Counted from the first letter of the stretch, positions 17,941 through 27,572 are shown. The stretch: 64,000 nucleotides of DNA from Bradyrhizobium sp. NAS96.2 (GCF_001908235.1 NZ_LGHK01000071.1:62001-126000), one strand, 5' to 3'. The notes: a model not told the origin generated them from the letters alone. Numbers and translations: made by a program.

Positions 17941-19482
17941 ATGCAGCACGCTCCGATCGTCGCCGCACATTGGGTCTATCTGCTCGGCGTCGCCGTCATC
18001 GTTCTCACCATGATCTGGCGCGCCAACGTCGTGGTGCCGTCGGTGATCGCAACGCTGCTGGTCGCGCTTGCATGGACGCACAGTCCGGTCGCGGCGCTCG
18101 CCAGCGTCTTCAACGCGAGCTTCACCGCCGCCAAGGAGCTCTTCAACATCTTCTTGGTGATCGCGTTGATGACCGCGCTGTTGAACGCGCTCAAGGTGCT
18201 GCGTTCGGACATTCGCATGGTCGAACCGTTCCGCGCCGTGATGAAGACCGGACACACCGCCTACTTCGTGCTTGCCGCCATCACCTATGTGATCTCGCTG
18301 TTCTTCTGGCCGACGCCGGCAGTGCCGCTGGTCTCCGCGGTGCTGCTGCCCGCAGCGATTGCCGCCGGCCTGTCGCCGCAAGGCGGCGCTATTGCGATCG
18401 CGATTGCGGGACAAGGCATGGCGCTGTCGTCGGACTACGTGATCGGCGTCGCGCCCGGGATCAGCGCCAAGGCGGCCGGCGCCGCGGTCAGCGCCGCCAC
18501 CGTCGCGGACCGCGCGCTGGTGCTGTCCCTCATCACCGGTAGCATTGCGTTGACGCTCGCCTATTTCGCGATCCGCAAATCGATCACCAAGCCCGACGAC
18601 CGGCTGCTGGAGCGTTGGCAGGCGCAGTCGAGCAACGGCGAACTGGCGCGGTTGGAGCAGGAGGGCAGCTTCGACAAGGCGGAGATCGCGCGCGGCACCG
18701 CGGAGGGACAGCGGCCGTTCGCGACTCAGGCCCAGATCGACAAGGAACTGGCTGGGGTGCCGACGCGCCGCGAAGGCTGGTCGAAATTCTTTGCGGTTGC
18801 GACCCCGCTCGCCTTCCTCTGCGTCATCGCGGTGATGGTGCTCGCCAAGCTCGGCATCGGCCATGACCTCAAGGGCGGCGACGCGGCCGCGCTGGTCGGC
18901 GGCGTCGCCGCGATGCTGATGATCTGCGCATCCTCCACGTCTGAAAATCTGCGCAAGTTCCTCGACACCAGCGCCGACCACGTCACCGAAGGCTTCGTGT
19001 TCGCCTTCAAGGCGATGGGCTCCGTGCTGCCGATCGCGGGCTTCTTCTTTCTCGGCGCCGAGCCGGGCCTCTCTGCGCCGATCCTCGGAGTTCCGGCGGC
19101 CCAGGCGCCGAGCCTTTTGTTCGAACTGATCCAGACCGCCCAGGCCTGGATCCCGGGCAACGAATTCTTCGTCGCCTTCGGCATCCTGATATCAGGCATG
19201 ATCACCGGCATCGACGGCTCGGGTTTTGCCGGCTTGCCGCTGACCGGCTCACTTTCCGGTGCGCTGGCGCCGTCGGTCGGAATGCAGCCCGCGACGCTCG
19301 CCGCGATCGGCCAGATGGGCGCGGTGTGGACCGGCGGCGGCACCCTGGTGGCCTGGTCGTCGCTGATTGCGGTCGCCGGCTTCGCGCGCGTCCCCGTGTT
19401 CCAGATCGTGCGGATCGCGATGGTCCCCGTATTGACCGGGCTGGCGATATCGACCGTCTGCGCGGTCCTGATCTGGCACTGA
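17941..19482 (+). CDS. Multispanning permease (ion-transporter-like)
   Basis: A 513-aa integral membrane protein with roughly a dozen hydrophobic segments (for example WVYLLGVAVIVLTMIW, FNIFLVIALMTALLNAL, GSGFAGLPLTGSLSGALAP). A hydrophilic loop of about 80 residues lies mid-protein. The repeated Gly/Pro-rich re-entrant-like stretches resemble organic-acid carriers of the ion-transporter superfamily, but I cannot name the family. AGGGGAAAC precedes ATG 17941. First gene of an operon with the aldehyde dehydrogenase and GlcG-like genes. It is controlled from the same region as the diiron operon and is likely its substrate importer. Confidence 0.75.
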   Translation: MQHAPIVAAHWVYLLGVAVIVLTMIWRANVVVPSVIATLLVALAWTHSPVAALASVFNASFTAAKELFNIFLVIALMTALLNALKVLRSDIRMVEPFRAVMKTGHTAYFVLAAITYVISLFFWPTPAVPLVSAVLLPAAIAAGLSPQGGAIAIAIAGQGMALSSDYVIGVAPGISAKAAGAAVSAATVADRALVLSLITGSIALTLAYFAIRKSITKPDDRLLERWQAQSSNGELARLEQEGSFDKAEIARGTAEGQRPFATQAQIDKELAGVPTRREGWSKFFAVATPLAFLCVIAVMVLAKLGIGHDLKGGDAAALVGGVAAMLMICASSTSENLRKFLDTSADHVTEGFVFAFKAMGSVLPIAGFFFLGAEPGLSAPILGVPAAQAPSLLFELIQTAQAWIPGNEFFVAFGILISGMITGIDGSGFAGLPLTGSLSGALAPSVGMQPATLAAIGQMGAVWTGGGTLVAWSSLIAVAGFARVPVFQIVRIAMVPVLTGLAISTVCAVLIWH

Positions 19483-19495
19483 GGAGAATCCTGTG
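19481..19495 (+). promoter_or_regulatory. Strong ribosome site and GTG before the aldehyde dehydrogenase
   Basis: GAGGAG at 19481-19486, then GTG at 19493, is the best translation start here. It reads out of frame with the dehydrogenase, however, and stops after 19 codons unless the C7 tract at 19526-19532 loses one base. Confidence 0.6.
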
Positions 19496-19520
19496 ACAAT
19501 AGCTGAAACGACGGTACGAA

Positions 19521-20999
19521 ATGCGCCCCCCCTCCACAGAGGGCGCAGCTGACACCGAGGAGTTTCCGAACCTGATCGCCGGCGAACGAATCTCAAGTCC
19601 TTCCGGCAGACTGTTCGCGAACATCAATCCCGCCGACAACTCCGACCTGGTCGGGCACTTCCAGCAATCCACCGCCGCCGATGCGCAGGCGGCCGTCAAT
19701 GCCGCAGCCGCCGCGTTCGCACGCTGGAGGCGGACGCCGATCACGAAGCGCGCCGCCATCCTGAACCGGGCCGCCGATCATCTCGAGGCGCGCGCAGATC
19801 AGATCGCGCTGGAGATCACGCGGGAGATGGGCAAATCGCTCGGCCTCGCCCGCGACGAGGTGCTGCGCTCGGCCCAGACCCTGCGCTTCTATGCCGTCGA
19901 GGGACAGTCGCTCACCGGCGAGGTGTTTCCGAACGACGATGCGGACATGACGGTCTATACGCTGCGCGAGCCGCTCGGTGTCGTGTCGGTGATCACGCCC
20001 TGGAATTTTCCGATTTCGATTCCGGCGCGCAAGATCGCGCCGGCGCTGATCACCGGCAATACGGTGGTGTTCAAGCCGTCGTCCGACGCGCCGCTCAGCG
20101 GCTATCGCCTGGCGGAGGCGCTGATGGTCGCGGGCTTGCCGAAGGGCGTACTCAACTTCATCACCGGCAAGGCCGGCGAGATCGGGCCTGATATCACCGA
20201 GCCTCCGGTCATTCGCGCGATTTCCTTCACCGGATCGACGTCCGCCGGCGAACAGATCTGCCGTGCGGTCAGCTTTGTGACCCGCACGCAGATGGAGCTC
20301 GGCGGCAAGAATCCGCTGATCGTCATGGACGACGCCGACCTCGATCTGGCGGTCGATCTGACCGCCAAGGGCGGCCTGTCGCTGGCCGGCCAGGCCTGCA
20401 CCGGCACCAGCCGGGTGCTGGTCATGAAGCAGGTGCGGGCCGAGTTCACCGCTCGGCTGCTCGCAAAGGTGAAGGCGATCAAGATCGGCAGCGGCCTCAC
20501 CAGCGGGATGGAGATGGGGCCGTTGGCCACGGCGAAGCAGCTTGAAACCGTGCTGCGCTATGTCGCGATCGGGAAACGGGAAGCGACGCATCTCTATGGC
20601 GGCGACCGGCTCACCGGCGCCGCCTATGACGGCGGATACTTCGTCTCACCCGCGATCTTCACCGACGTGACCCAGGAGATGACGATCGCTCGCGAGGAGA
20701 TCTTTGGCCCAGTGATCGCGATCATCGAGGTCGACAGCTACGCCGATGCGATCGCCAAGGCGAATGCCAGCGAATACGGGCTGTCGGCCGCGATCGTGAC
20801 GCGCAGCCCGCGCGCGATGCATGATTTCGCGAGCGACATCCAGTCCGGAACCGTCAAGATCAACCGCACCACCACCGGCAATTTGATCAACGCGCCGTTC
20901 GGCGGATTGAAACGGTCGAGCACCTCGACATTCCGCGAGTCCGGCCGCACCGGCCTCGAATTCTACACCCAGATCAAGACGGTCTACCGCGGCATCTGA
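19521..20999 (+). CDS. NAD(P)-dependent aldehyde dehydrogenase (succinate-semialdehyde dehydrogenase-like)
   Basis: A 492-aa aldehyde dehydrogenase. The PWNFPISIPARKIAPAL segment, catalytic Glu in MELGGKN and catalytic Cys in GQACTGTSR are present; it resembles succinate-semialdehyde or related acid-semialdehyde enzymes. ATG 19521 gives a full protein but has only a weak ribosome site. GTG 19493, with an ideal site, would add ten residues (VTIAETTVRNA) if the C7 tract were C6. The true start or sequence is therefore uncertain. Operon with the permease, 38 bp upstream. Confidence 0.88.
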   Translation: MRPPSTEGAADTEEFPNLIAGERISSPSGRLFANINPADNSDLVGHFQQSTAADAQAAVNAAAAAFARWRRTPITKRAAILNRAADHLEARADQIALEITREMGKSLGLARDEVLRSAQTLRFYAVEGQSLTGEVFPNDDADMTVYTLREPLGVVSVITPWNFPISIPARKIAPALITGNTVVFKPSSDAPLSGYRLAEALMVAGLPKGVLNFITGKAGEIGPDITEPPVIRAISFTGSTSAGEQICRAVSFVTRTQMELGGKNPLIVMDDADLDLAVDLTAKGGLSLAGQACTGTSRVLVMKQVRAEFTARLLAKVKAIKIGSGLTSGMEMGPLATAKQLETVLRYVAIGKREATHLYGGDRLTGAAYDGGYFVSPAIFTDVTQEMTIAREEIFGPVIAIIEVDSYADAIAKANASEYGLSAAIVTRSPRAMHDFASDIQSGTVKINRTTTGNLINAPFGGLKRSSTSTFRESGRTGLEFYTQIKTVYRGI

Positions 21000-21034
21000 G
21001 CCACGATAGACGGCCCCAATCCCGGAAGATAGCA

Positions 21035-21508
21035 ATGAGACAGACATTCAAGCTCGAACTTGCCGAAGCCCGCCACATGATCGCCGCCGCGATCCGCAAA
21101 TCCGCCGAGATCGGCGTTGCGGAGACGGTCTGCGTCACCGACGACGGCGGCTATCCGCTGGCGCTGGAGCGGATGGATGGCGCGCGGATCACCGGCCCGC
21201 AGATCGCCTGGAACAAGGCGTTCACCGCGGCCGGCCACAAGCGCTCCACCCATCTGTTCAACCAGCTGCCGAACGGACCTGCCCTGCCCGGCAACGAGGC
21301 CTTCGGCATCCAGTGGAGCTTCGACGGAAAGTTTGCGGTGTTCGTCGGCGGCTTTCCGATCGTCGTCGACGACGAGGTGGTCGGCGGCATCGGGCTCAGC
21401 GGCGGCAATGGCGAGCAGGACACCCAATGCGGCGTCGCGGCGCTGCAGGCCTTGCAGGAGCTGCTGCACGGCCACCGCGTGCTGGTCGCAGCCGATATCA
21501 AGAAGTGA
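21035..21508 (+). CDS. GlcG/HbpS-family (haem-binding-like) protein
   Basis: A 157-aa single-domain protein of the GlcG/HbpS family: AEARHMIAAAIRKSAEIG, VCVTDDGGYPLALERMDGA, and near the end GGFPIVVDDEVVGGIGLSGGNGEQD. Such proteins commonly sit in catabolic operons; some bind haem, and the catalytic role is mostly unproven. GGAAG precedes ATG 21035. The stop overlaps the end of the converging monooxygenase gene by 11 bp. Third gene of the permease operon. Confidence 0.85.
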   Translation: MRQTFKLELAEARHMIAAAIRKSAEIGVAETVCVTDDGGYPLALERMDGARITGPQIAWNKAFTAAGHKRSTHLFNQLPNGPALPGNEAFGIQWSFDGKFAVFVGGFPIVVDDEVVGGIGLSGGNGEQDTQCGVAALQALQELLHGHRVLVAADIKK

Positions 21509-23117
21509 CGCGTGTCGCCGGAATTGATGAAGGTGCCGCGCCGAGAGCTTCGAGCAGTTGACCGACGAGCATATTGAGCTCGTCGGCATTGCCGGCGGCC
21601 CCGAAGACGTAACGATCGGGCCGCACGATGACCGCCGCGGCGCCGTGTTGCCGCATCCAGTCGGCGAACAGCCCGTCACGCTCCACCACGCTCAGAATGC
21701 CGTCGGCATCGCCGCTTTCACCTGATGTGGTGATGACGACGCGCTCGCCGGCGAGATGCTGCCAGGCGGCACGGGACGCGTCCGATAGCCACGCCATCGG
21801 CTCCGCGGCCGCCGTCACGATCGCAAATTCCGGCCTAAGCAGATCGTCGAGCCGGCATGTCCGCCCGCCCGGTGCGCGCACATGCGGCTGCACGAACAGC
21901 CGCCCGGCAAGGACAGCATCGCGCGCGATCAAACCGGAGACGAGATCGGGGATGAATTTCTGCCGGATGGTTTCGGCCTTGCCGGCTTTCAGATCGGCGC
22001 GCAGCCGCAGGTCGCGTTCGGCCGCCGCCACCGGATCGAGCTCGCCGATGATCTTGCCGAACTCCTTGGCGCTGGCGACGACGGCGCGGACATGCGGCTT
22101 GCGCTCGATCTCGTAACTGTCGAGCAGCGCCTCGGCGGCATCACCGCGCAGCGCCAACCTCAGCTTCCAGGCAAGGTTCACGGCATCGCGGATGCCCGCG
22201 CACAGCCCCTGCCCGAGGAACGGCGGCGTCTGATGCACGGCATCGCCCATCAGCAGCACGCGGCGGTCGCGCCAACGCTGGCCAAGCAGGGCGTGGAAGC
22301 GATAGACCGCCGAGCGCCAGATCGTGAGGTCGGAGATGTCGGTGAAGCCTTTGAGCAGCTTCACCACATTGTCGGGTGCACCGGCCGCCTCGGGATCTTC
22401 GCCCGGCAGCAGCTTGATCTCCCAGCGCCGCAGATTGCGCGGGCCCGGCACGAAGGTGCCGGGACGCGACGGCCAGCAATACTGAAAGCTCTTGGCCGGC
22501 CGCTTGGCGGGATCGCTGGTCAGCGTGTCGACCACCATCCACCATTCGTCGAAGGCAAGGTCGTCGAGGCCAATGCCGAGCTGCTTGCGGACAAAGCTGT
22601 TGGCGCCGTCGCAGCCGACCAGATAGCGCGCGCGGATCAGGAACTCCTCACCGCGCTCGCGACGCGCGGTCAACGTCACCGCGCGCTCGTCCTGCTGCAG
22701 TGCCACGCCTGCTGCGGCTAGGAAAACGTCGACATGCGGATATTCGGCGAGCCTGTCGCGCAGCGCCTGCTCGACGTCGGGCTGCACGAAGGTCACGTTC
22801 GGGATCCAGCCGAGCGGAAACGGCGGCGGCATCGGATCGAAGATCTTGATGATCTCGCCGTCGACGCCGAGATAGTGCGAGCCGTTATGCGGGGCGATCG
22901 CCTGCTCCATGAAATCGCCGAGCCCGACCGCCTGCAGCACGCGCAGCGCCTCGTGATCGAGCGTGATCGCGCGTGGCTTGTCGTAGATATCCGCAACGCG
23001 CTCGACGACGGCGACGCGCAAGCCGGCCTTCGCCAGCAGATTGGCGAAGATGGCGCCGACCGGTCCGAGGCCGACGATCGCCGCATCATAGGTGGGATTT
23101 GCGACAGACAACGACAT
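21498..23117 (-). CDS. FAD-dependent aromatic monooxygenase (MhpA-like)
   Basis: A 539-aa class A flavoprotein hydroxylase. The FAD GxGxxG motif is in IVGLGPVGAIFANLLAKAG; the DG motif is YLVGCDGANSFVRK; the GD motif is LMGDAVHQTPPFLGQGLCAGIRD. The C-terminal thioredoxin-like domain of MhpA/PheA-type enzymes is also present. It should hydroxylate a phenolic acid next to an existing OH, using NAD(P)H and O2. It starts one base after the end of the extradiol dioxygenase gene, so the two work together: hydroxylate, then cleave the ring. Confidence 0.9.
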   Translation of the reverse strand: MSLSVANPTYDAAIVGLGPVGAIFANLLAKAGLRVAVVERVADIYDKPRAITLDHEALRVLQAVGLGDFMEQAIAPHNGSHYLGVDGEIIKIFDPMPPPFPLGWIPNVTFVQPDVEQALRDRLAEYPHVDVFLAAAGVALQQDERAVTLTARRERGEEFLIRARYLVGCDGANSFVRKQLGIGLDDLAFDEWWMVVDTLTSDPAKRPAKSFQYCWPSRPGTFVPGPRNLRRWEIKLLPGEDPEAAGAPDNVVKLLKGFTDISDLTIWRSAVYRFHALLGQRWRDRRVLLMGDAVHQTPPFLGQGLCAGIRDAVNLAWKLRLALRGDAAEALLDSYEIERKPHVRAVVASAKEFGKIIGELDPVAAAERDLRLRADLKAGKAETIRQKFIPDLVSGLIARDAVLAGRLFVQPHVRAPGGRTCRLDDLLRPEFAIVTAAAEPMAWLSDASRAAWQHLAGERVVITTSGESGDADGILSVVERDGLFADWMRQHGAAAVIVRPDRYVFGAAGNADELNMLVGQLLEALGAAPSSIPATRVTS

Positions 23118-23118
23118 G

Positions 23119-24114
23119 CTACTTCGCGAGGTAGCTCTCGAGCGTCAGCGGCTTCGGCTTCAGCTGCGGCTCGCGGATCAGAACACCTTCGAACGGCGTC
23201 GCCTCCTCGAACCAGGCCTGCCGCGCCGGCAGTCCCCATGGAAACGAGATCTTGTGGTCGGACGGATCCCAGCCGATCGGCTCGTTCTCGATGTCCATGA
23301 TCTGGTAATGCGTGTTGAACAGCTCGACACGATGCCCGTCAGGATCGCGCATATAGACATACATCGCGTGTCCCGGCCCGTGCCGCCCCGGGCCGCGTTC
23401 GACGGCCGCGCCATAGCCGAGTTCGCCGGCGAGATCGCAGGCGTTCAGCAAATGATGGACCTCGGGCGCGAGGAACGCGAAATGGTGCAGCCGCGGTCCG
23501 GCGCCGTTGAAGAACACGATGTCGTGCGGATTGCCCTTGCGCTGCAGGAATACGCCGCGCAGATCGAAGGTGCCGGCCGGCGCGATATATTCGCTGAGCC
23601 GGAAGCCGGCCGCGGTGTAGAACTCGCACGCCTTGCGCACGTCGGGCGTCAGCACCTGATAGTGATCGAGCCGCAGCGCCGAGCCGCCGGCATGGCGGCT
23701 GAATTGCGTGATCATGCGCGGCTCGACCGGCATGGTCGCGCAGAACTCCAGCGGAGTGCCCGCCGGATCGGTCGCAAGCAGCGTGCGGCCCTGATGTGGC
23801 ACTTCGGCCCAGGCGGCTTCGCAGCCATGCGCTTCGAAGAAAGCCTTGAGCCGGTCGAGGTCGTCGTCCCTGAACACCCGCAGGCCAAGCCGCGCGCAGA
23901 CGGCGCCCTCGCCCTTGCGCAACACAAGGCTGTGATGACAGGCCTCCTCGACACCGCGGAAGTAGAGCGTGTCACCCTGCTCCGCGGTCAGGATCAGCCC
24001 GATCACCTTTTCGTAAAACTGCCGGCTCGCCGCGAGGTCGCGGACGGTGAGCACCACATGGCTCGCTCGCGTGATACGAAACCCGGGATCGTGGTTCGTG
24101 GTCGGCAAGCTCAT
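23119..24114 (-). CDS. Extradiol ring-cleavage dioxygenase (VOC, HpaD-like)
   Basis: A 331-aa type I extradiol dioxygenase made of two vicinal-oxygen-chelate modules. Iron ligands are His151 (LRLDHYQVLTPD), His210 or 211 (RLHHFAFLAPE) and Glu264 (HRVELFNTHY), at the spacing of homoprotocatechuate 2,3-dioxygenase. It opens a catechol ring by meta cleavage. ATG 24114 is chosen because AGAAGG lies before it. First gene of a two-gene operon with the flavin monooxygenase. The exact catechol is unknown. Confidence 0.88.
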   Translation of the reverse strand: MSLPTTNHDPGFRITRASHVVLTVRDLAASRQFYEKVIGLILTAEQGDTLYFRGVEEACHHSLVLRKGEGAVCARLGLRVFRDDDLDRLKAFFEAHGCEAAWAEVPHQGRTLLATDPAGTPLEFCATMPVEPRMITQFSRHAGGSALRLDHYQVLTPDVRKACEFYTAAGFRLSEYIAPAGTFDLRGVFLQRKGNPHDIVFFNGAGPRLHHFAFLAPEVHHLLNACDLAGELGYGAAVERGPGRHGPGHAMYVYMRDPDGHRVELFNTHYQIMDIENEPIGWDPSDHKISFPWGLPARQAWFEEATPFEGVLIREPQLKPKPLTLESYLAK

Positions 24115-24207
24115 GTGTACCTTCTGGTTTTGCCGTTCGCGGGAACCCAACTCATTGCGAAAAACCGGCGGGCGATCAAGCAGCGTGCTGCGCAAACTCT
24201 GCCGGTC

Positions 24208-24224
24208 CGTGACGTCGCGTCACG
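24208..24224. promoter_or_regulatory. Candidate operator between dioxygenase and GGDEF/EAL genes
   Basis: CGTGACGTCGCGTCACG has 7-bp inverted arms around TCG and lies in the 234-bp divergent region. No regulator can be assigned. Confidence 0.35.
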
Positions 24225-24348
24225 CATTTGTATCGATTTGTTAGCAATGCCCGCCGGTGGAACCGAAACGTGAGCCCACCGTGGCACGGTCTGTTCCAAT
24301 AGTTCATAGTTTGTCAAAGGTTTGCAGAGAATTCTTCGGCGCTGCGCC

Positions 24349-26358
24349 ATGGCCAACCGCGCAGGCGACGTCGTGACGCGCAGGCAACGTAGTGAGATGC
24401 GTACCTATCTCAGATCATATTTCGCGGCCCTGTTCGCCGGTGACCTCGCGGCCTTCGGCGCACCACCGACGGACGAAGCGCTTGCCGGCCACATCCGTGC
24501 CGAGCAGGTTTCGCTCGTGCTCGGCTATTCCTTCGGCATCATGCTGGCCAACGCCTGCAACGCGCTGGTGCTCGCCGCTGCGTTGTGGCAATCGCCCGAC
24601 TGGGCCTTTGCGCTGGTGTGGGCGGCCGCCGTGAGCGGCGCGGCGCTGTTCTTCGGCCTGCAGGCACGCGCGTCGCACCGCATCGCCAAGCCGCAATTCG
24701 TCTCGCGCCGAACCATGTACCGGCTGGTGCGCAATGCGCTGGCGCTCGGCGCCGCCTGGGGCGTCGTCCCCGTCGCTTTCTTCGCGAACGCATCGAGCGG
24801 CGCACAATTGGTGATCACGTGTCTCTGCGCGGGAATGCTGGCCGGCGGAGCCTTCGCCTTCTCCACCATTCCGATCGCCGCGATCGCGTTCACCGCGCCG
24901 ATCTTCGTCGGTACCGCGATCTGCCTCGGCCGCGACGGCGACTTCATCTATCTCCTGATGGCGGTCCTCGTACTGGTCTACGGCTCCGTGCTGCTGCGCG
25001 GCGTGTTCGTCAATGCGTTCGAGTTCCGCCGGCGCATCATCGCCCAGCATGAGGCCGAGCGGACGGTGCGGCAGGATCCGCTGACGCATCTGCCGAACCG
25101 CGTCGCCTTCAACGAGGCGCTCAGCGGCGCGCTGAACCGCCTGTCGCGCTCGGGCGAGGAATTCGCCGTGCTGCTCCTCGATCTCGATCGCTTCAAGGAG
25201 GTCAACGACAGGTTCGGCCGTCCGGCCGGCGACGAATTCCTGGTGCAGGTCGCGGCCCGGTTGCAGCGCTGCACGCGCGCTGCCGAGCATGTCGCGCGGA
25301 TCGGCGGCGACGAGTTCGCGCTGATCATGTCCAATCTGACCCGGCCCGAGGACGTGCTCGCGATCGCCGAACGGTTCGTCGCGGCCTTCGCCGATCCATT
25401 CCCGATCGACGGATTCGAGATATCAAGCGCGATCAGCATCGGCATCGTGCTCGCGCCGCGGGACGGCAACACGTCGCACGATCTGCTCAAGCATGTCGAC
25501 ATCGCGCTCTACCGGGCGAAGAAGTCCGGCCCCGGCACGATCTGCTTCTTCGAGGCGAGCGACGACCAATCGGCGCGCGACCGCCGCGCGTTGCAGCGCG
25601 ATCTGGAACAAGCGATCGAGGCAGACCAGCTGTTTCTCGTCTACCAGCCGTTCCTCGACATCCGCAAAGGCCGCATCACCGGCTTCGAGGCGCTGCTGCG
25701 CTGGCAGCATCCGGCACGCGGCCTGATCCCGCCGAGCGTCTTCATTCCGATCGCGGAGGAGAGCGGCCTGATCCACCAGCTCGGCGAGTGGGTGATCCGC
25801 CACGCCTGCGCGATGCTGTCGCGCTGGCCGGACGACATCAGGATCGCGGTGAATTTCTCCGCGGTCCAGTTCCAGAACGTCGGCATCCTGCAGACCATCG
25901 TCGAGGCGCTTGCCGAGGCGAACGTCGCGCCTGATAGGCTCGAGATCGAGATCACCGAATCGATGCTGATCTCGAAATATGGATCCGCGCCCGCGATCCT
26001 GAACGGGCTGCTCGAGCTCGGCCTGACCGTCGCGCTCGACGATTTCGGCACCGGCTTCTCGTCGTTGACCTATTTGCGCAAGCTGCCGTTCAGCCGCATC
26101 AAGATCGATCAATCCTTCATCCGGGACATGCTGACCCAGCCGGACTGCGCGGCGATCGTCAAATCGGTGATCGGCCTCGCGCAGGACCTGCAGATCGGCG
26201 TCGTGGCCGAAGGCGTCGAGACCGCCGATCAGCTCGAATATCTGCGCCAGACCAGCTGCGACGAGGTCCAGGGCTATCTGATCGGCCGGCCGATGTCCGC
26301 CAGCGAGATCACCGCACTGCTCGATCACGATCCGCAGCACTCGGTGCACGCGGCGTAA
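24349..26358 (+). CDS. Membrane-bound GGDEF-EAL cyclic di-GMP enzyme
   Basis: A 669-aa protein. About residues 50-230 hold several membrane helices (for example LANACNALVLAAALW, VSGAALFFGLQA, LLMAVLVLVYGSVLL). A GGDEF domain with an intact ARIGGDEFAL site follows, then an EAL domain with GFEALLRW, EITES, DDFGTGFSS and KIDQSFI. Both the diguanylate cyclase and phosphodiesterase active sites look complete, so either activity is possible. ATG 24349 is the likely start; another ATG 16 codons later is possible. Divergent from the dioxygenase operon. Confidence 0.9.
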   Translation: MANRAGDVVTRRQRSEMRTYLRSYFAALFAGDLAAFGAPPTDEALAGHIRAEQVSLVLGYSFGIMLANACNALVLAAALWQSPDWAFALVWAAAVSGAALFFGLQARASHRIAKPQFVSRRTMYRLVRNALALGAAWGVVPVAFFANASSGAQLVITCLCAGMLAGGAFAFSTIPIAAIAFTAPIFVGTAICLGRDGDFIYLLMAVLVLVYGSVLLRGVFVNAFEFRRRIIAQHEAERTVRQDPLTHLPNRVAFNEALSGALNRLSRSGEEFAVLLLDLDRFKEVNDRFGRPAGDEFLVQVAARLQRCTRAAEHVARIGGDEFALIMSNLTRPEDVLAIAERFVAAFADPFPIDGFEISSAISIGIVLAPRDGNTSHDLLKHVDIALYRAKKSGPGTICFFEASDDQSARDRRALQRDLEQAIEADQLFLVYQPFLDIRKGRITGFEALLRWQHPARGLIPPSVFIPIAEESGLIHQLGEWVIRHACAMLSRWPDDIRIAVNFSAVQFQNVGILQTIVEALAEANVAPDRLEIEITESMLISKYGSAPAILNGLLELGLTVALDDFGTGFSSLTYLRKLPFSRIKIDQSFIRDMLTQPDCAAIVKSVIGLAQDLQIGVVAEGVETADQLEYLRQTSCDEVQGYLIGRPMSASEITALLDHDPQHSVHAA

Positions 26359-26451
26359 CCTGGTCGAACACCCACGCACTTGTCGGTCGCGTGAGCCATA
26401 CGCATCACAGATGCTTTTCCCTGATCCTGCGCGGCTGTGAACGGCTCCAGC

Positions 26452-26538
26452 CGTCATTGCGAGCGAAGCGAAGCAATCCATCTGCCCGCAAATGCGGTTG
26501 GATGGATTGCTTCGTCGCTATCGCTCCTCGCAATGACG
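26452..26538. repeat. Intergenic palindromic repeat, family A copy 2
   Basis: CGTCATTGCGAGCGAAGCGAAGCAATCCAT at the left and ATGGATTGCTTCG...CGCAATGACG at the right; same ends and size as copy 1. It lies between converging genes. Confidence 0.85.
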
Positions 26539-26567
26539 ACGGAGGCAGAATCGTGACGCTGTAAAGA

Positions 26568-27560
26568 TTAGAGCGCGTCGGCGCGATGCAGGGTATCCAC
26601 CGTGATGGTGCCGCGGGCACGCGAAACGCACGCGCAGATCTTGCGGCTTTCCCGCTTCTGATGCGCGCTGAAAAAGACGTCGCGATGGTCGATCTCGCCG
26701 TCGACGTCGACGACGTCGAGCGCACAGACGCCGCATTCGCCGCGCCGGCAGTCGCTCATCACCTCATGGCCGGCGTCGTTGAGCACGTCCAGCATCGAGC
26801 GGTCGTGCGGGATCACGAACTCGGTGCCCAACTCGCCCCCTTGGCCCGCGAGCCGCACCCGGAACGCCTCGGTCGGCAACAGCCCGCTCGATCCAAATGT
26901 CTCGTAACGCAGATCGGTCATCGAGCGGCCTGAGGCTTCCCAGGCGCGCCGCGCCGCATCGAGCATCCGCATCGGGCCGCAGAACAACGTCATCGTATTC
27001 TGCGGCAGGTTTGCGAAGGCGCGTTCGAGGTCGAGCCGCCGGCCCTCGTCGCCGGCATGGACGATGAGGCGCTCGCCGAGCAAACGTTCGAGCATATCGA
27101 GATAGGCCGCATCGCCGCGCGTGCGCACGGCATAGTGCAGCGTCACCCCGGCGTCGCGGCGGGCCAGCGCCTGCGCCGCACCGACGATCGGCGTGATGCC
27201 GACGCCGCCCGCGATCAGGCAGAACTGCCGCCGCGTCCAGTCCAGTTGCACCAGCGAGGCGGGCTGCGTGATGTTGAGCCGCGCCCCCGGCGCGAGCGAC
27301 CACATGTAGCGCGAGCCGCCGCGGGAATCCGGCGCGCGCCGCACCGCGATCCGGTAGCCCTGCGCATCGACCTCGCCGACCAGCGAATAGGACCTGACTT
27401 GCGGCTGGCCGTCGATGGTGACGCCGACATCGATATGGCTGCCGACGGGATAGGGCGTGCCGGTGAAATGATCCGGCCGCAGCAGGAATTCGCGGATCGC
27501 GGGTGTGAGGTCGCGCACTGCCAGCAGCGTGGCGGATGTCCAGGTTTCGATGAACCGCAT
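26568..27560 (-). CDS. VanB-like oxidoreductase (ferredoxin-NAD reductase with [2Fe-2S])
   Basis: A 330-aa phthalate-dioxygenase-reductase/VanB-type protein. The N-terminal flavin domain has RSYSLVGE; the nucleotide-binding part has CLIAGGVGITPIVG; the C-terminal plant-type ferredoxin has C-x4-C-x2-C in DCRRGECGVC and a fourth Cys in ICACV. It carries electrons from NAD(P)H to a Rieske oxygenase, almost certainly the one at 28325-29374. It is the last gene of the minus-strand operon, 12 bp after the GntR gene. Confidence 0.92.
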   Translation of the reverse strand: MRFIETWTSATLLAVRDLTPAIREFLLRPDHFTGTPYPVGSHIDVGVTIDGQPQVRSYSLVGEVDAQGYRIAVRRAPDSRGGSRYMWSLAPGARLNITQPASLVQLDWTRRQFCLIAGGVGITPIVGAAQALARRDAGVTLHYAVRTRGDAAYLDMLERLLGERLIVHAGDEGRRLDLERAFANLPQNTMTLFCGPMRMLDAARRAWEASGRSMTDLRYETFGSSGLLPTEAFRVRLAGQGGELGTEFVIPHDRSMLDVLNDAGHEVMSDCRRGECGVCALDVVDVDGEIDHRDVFFSAHQKRESRKICACVSRARGTITVDTLHRADAL

Positions 27561-27572
27561 GGCGCGCTCCGT

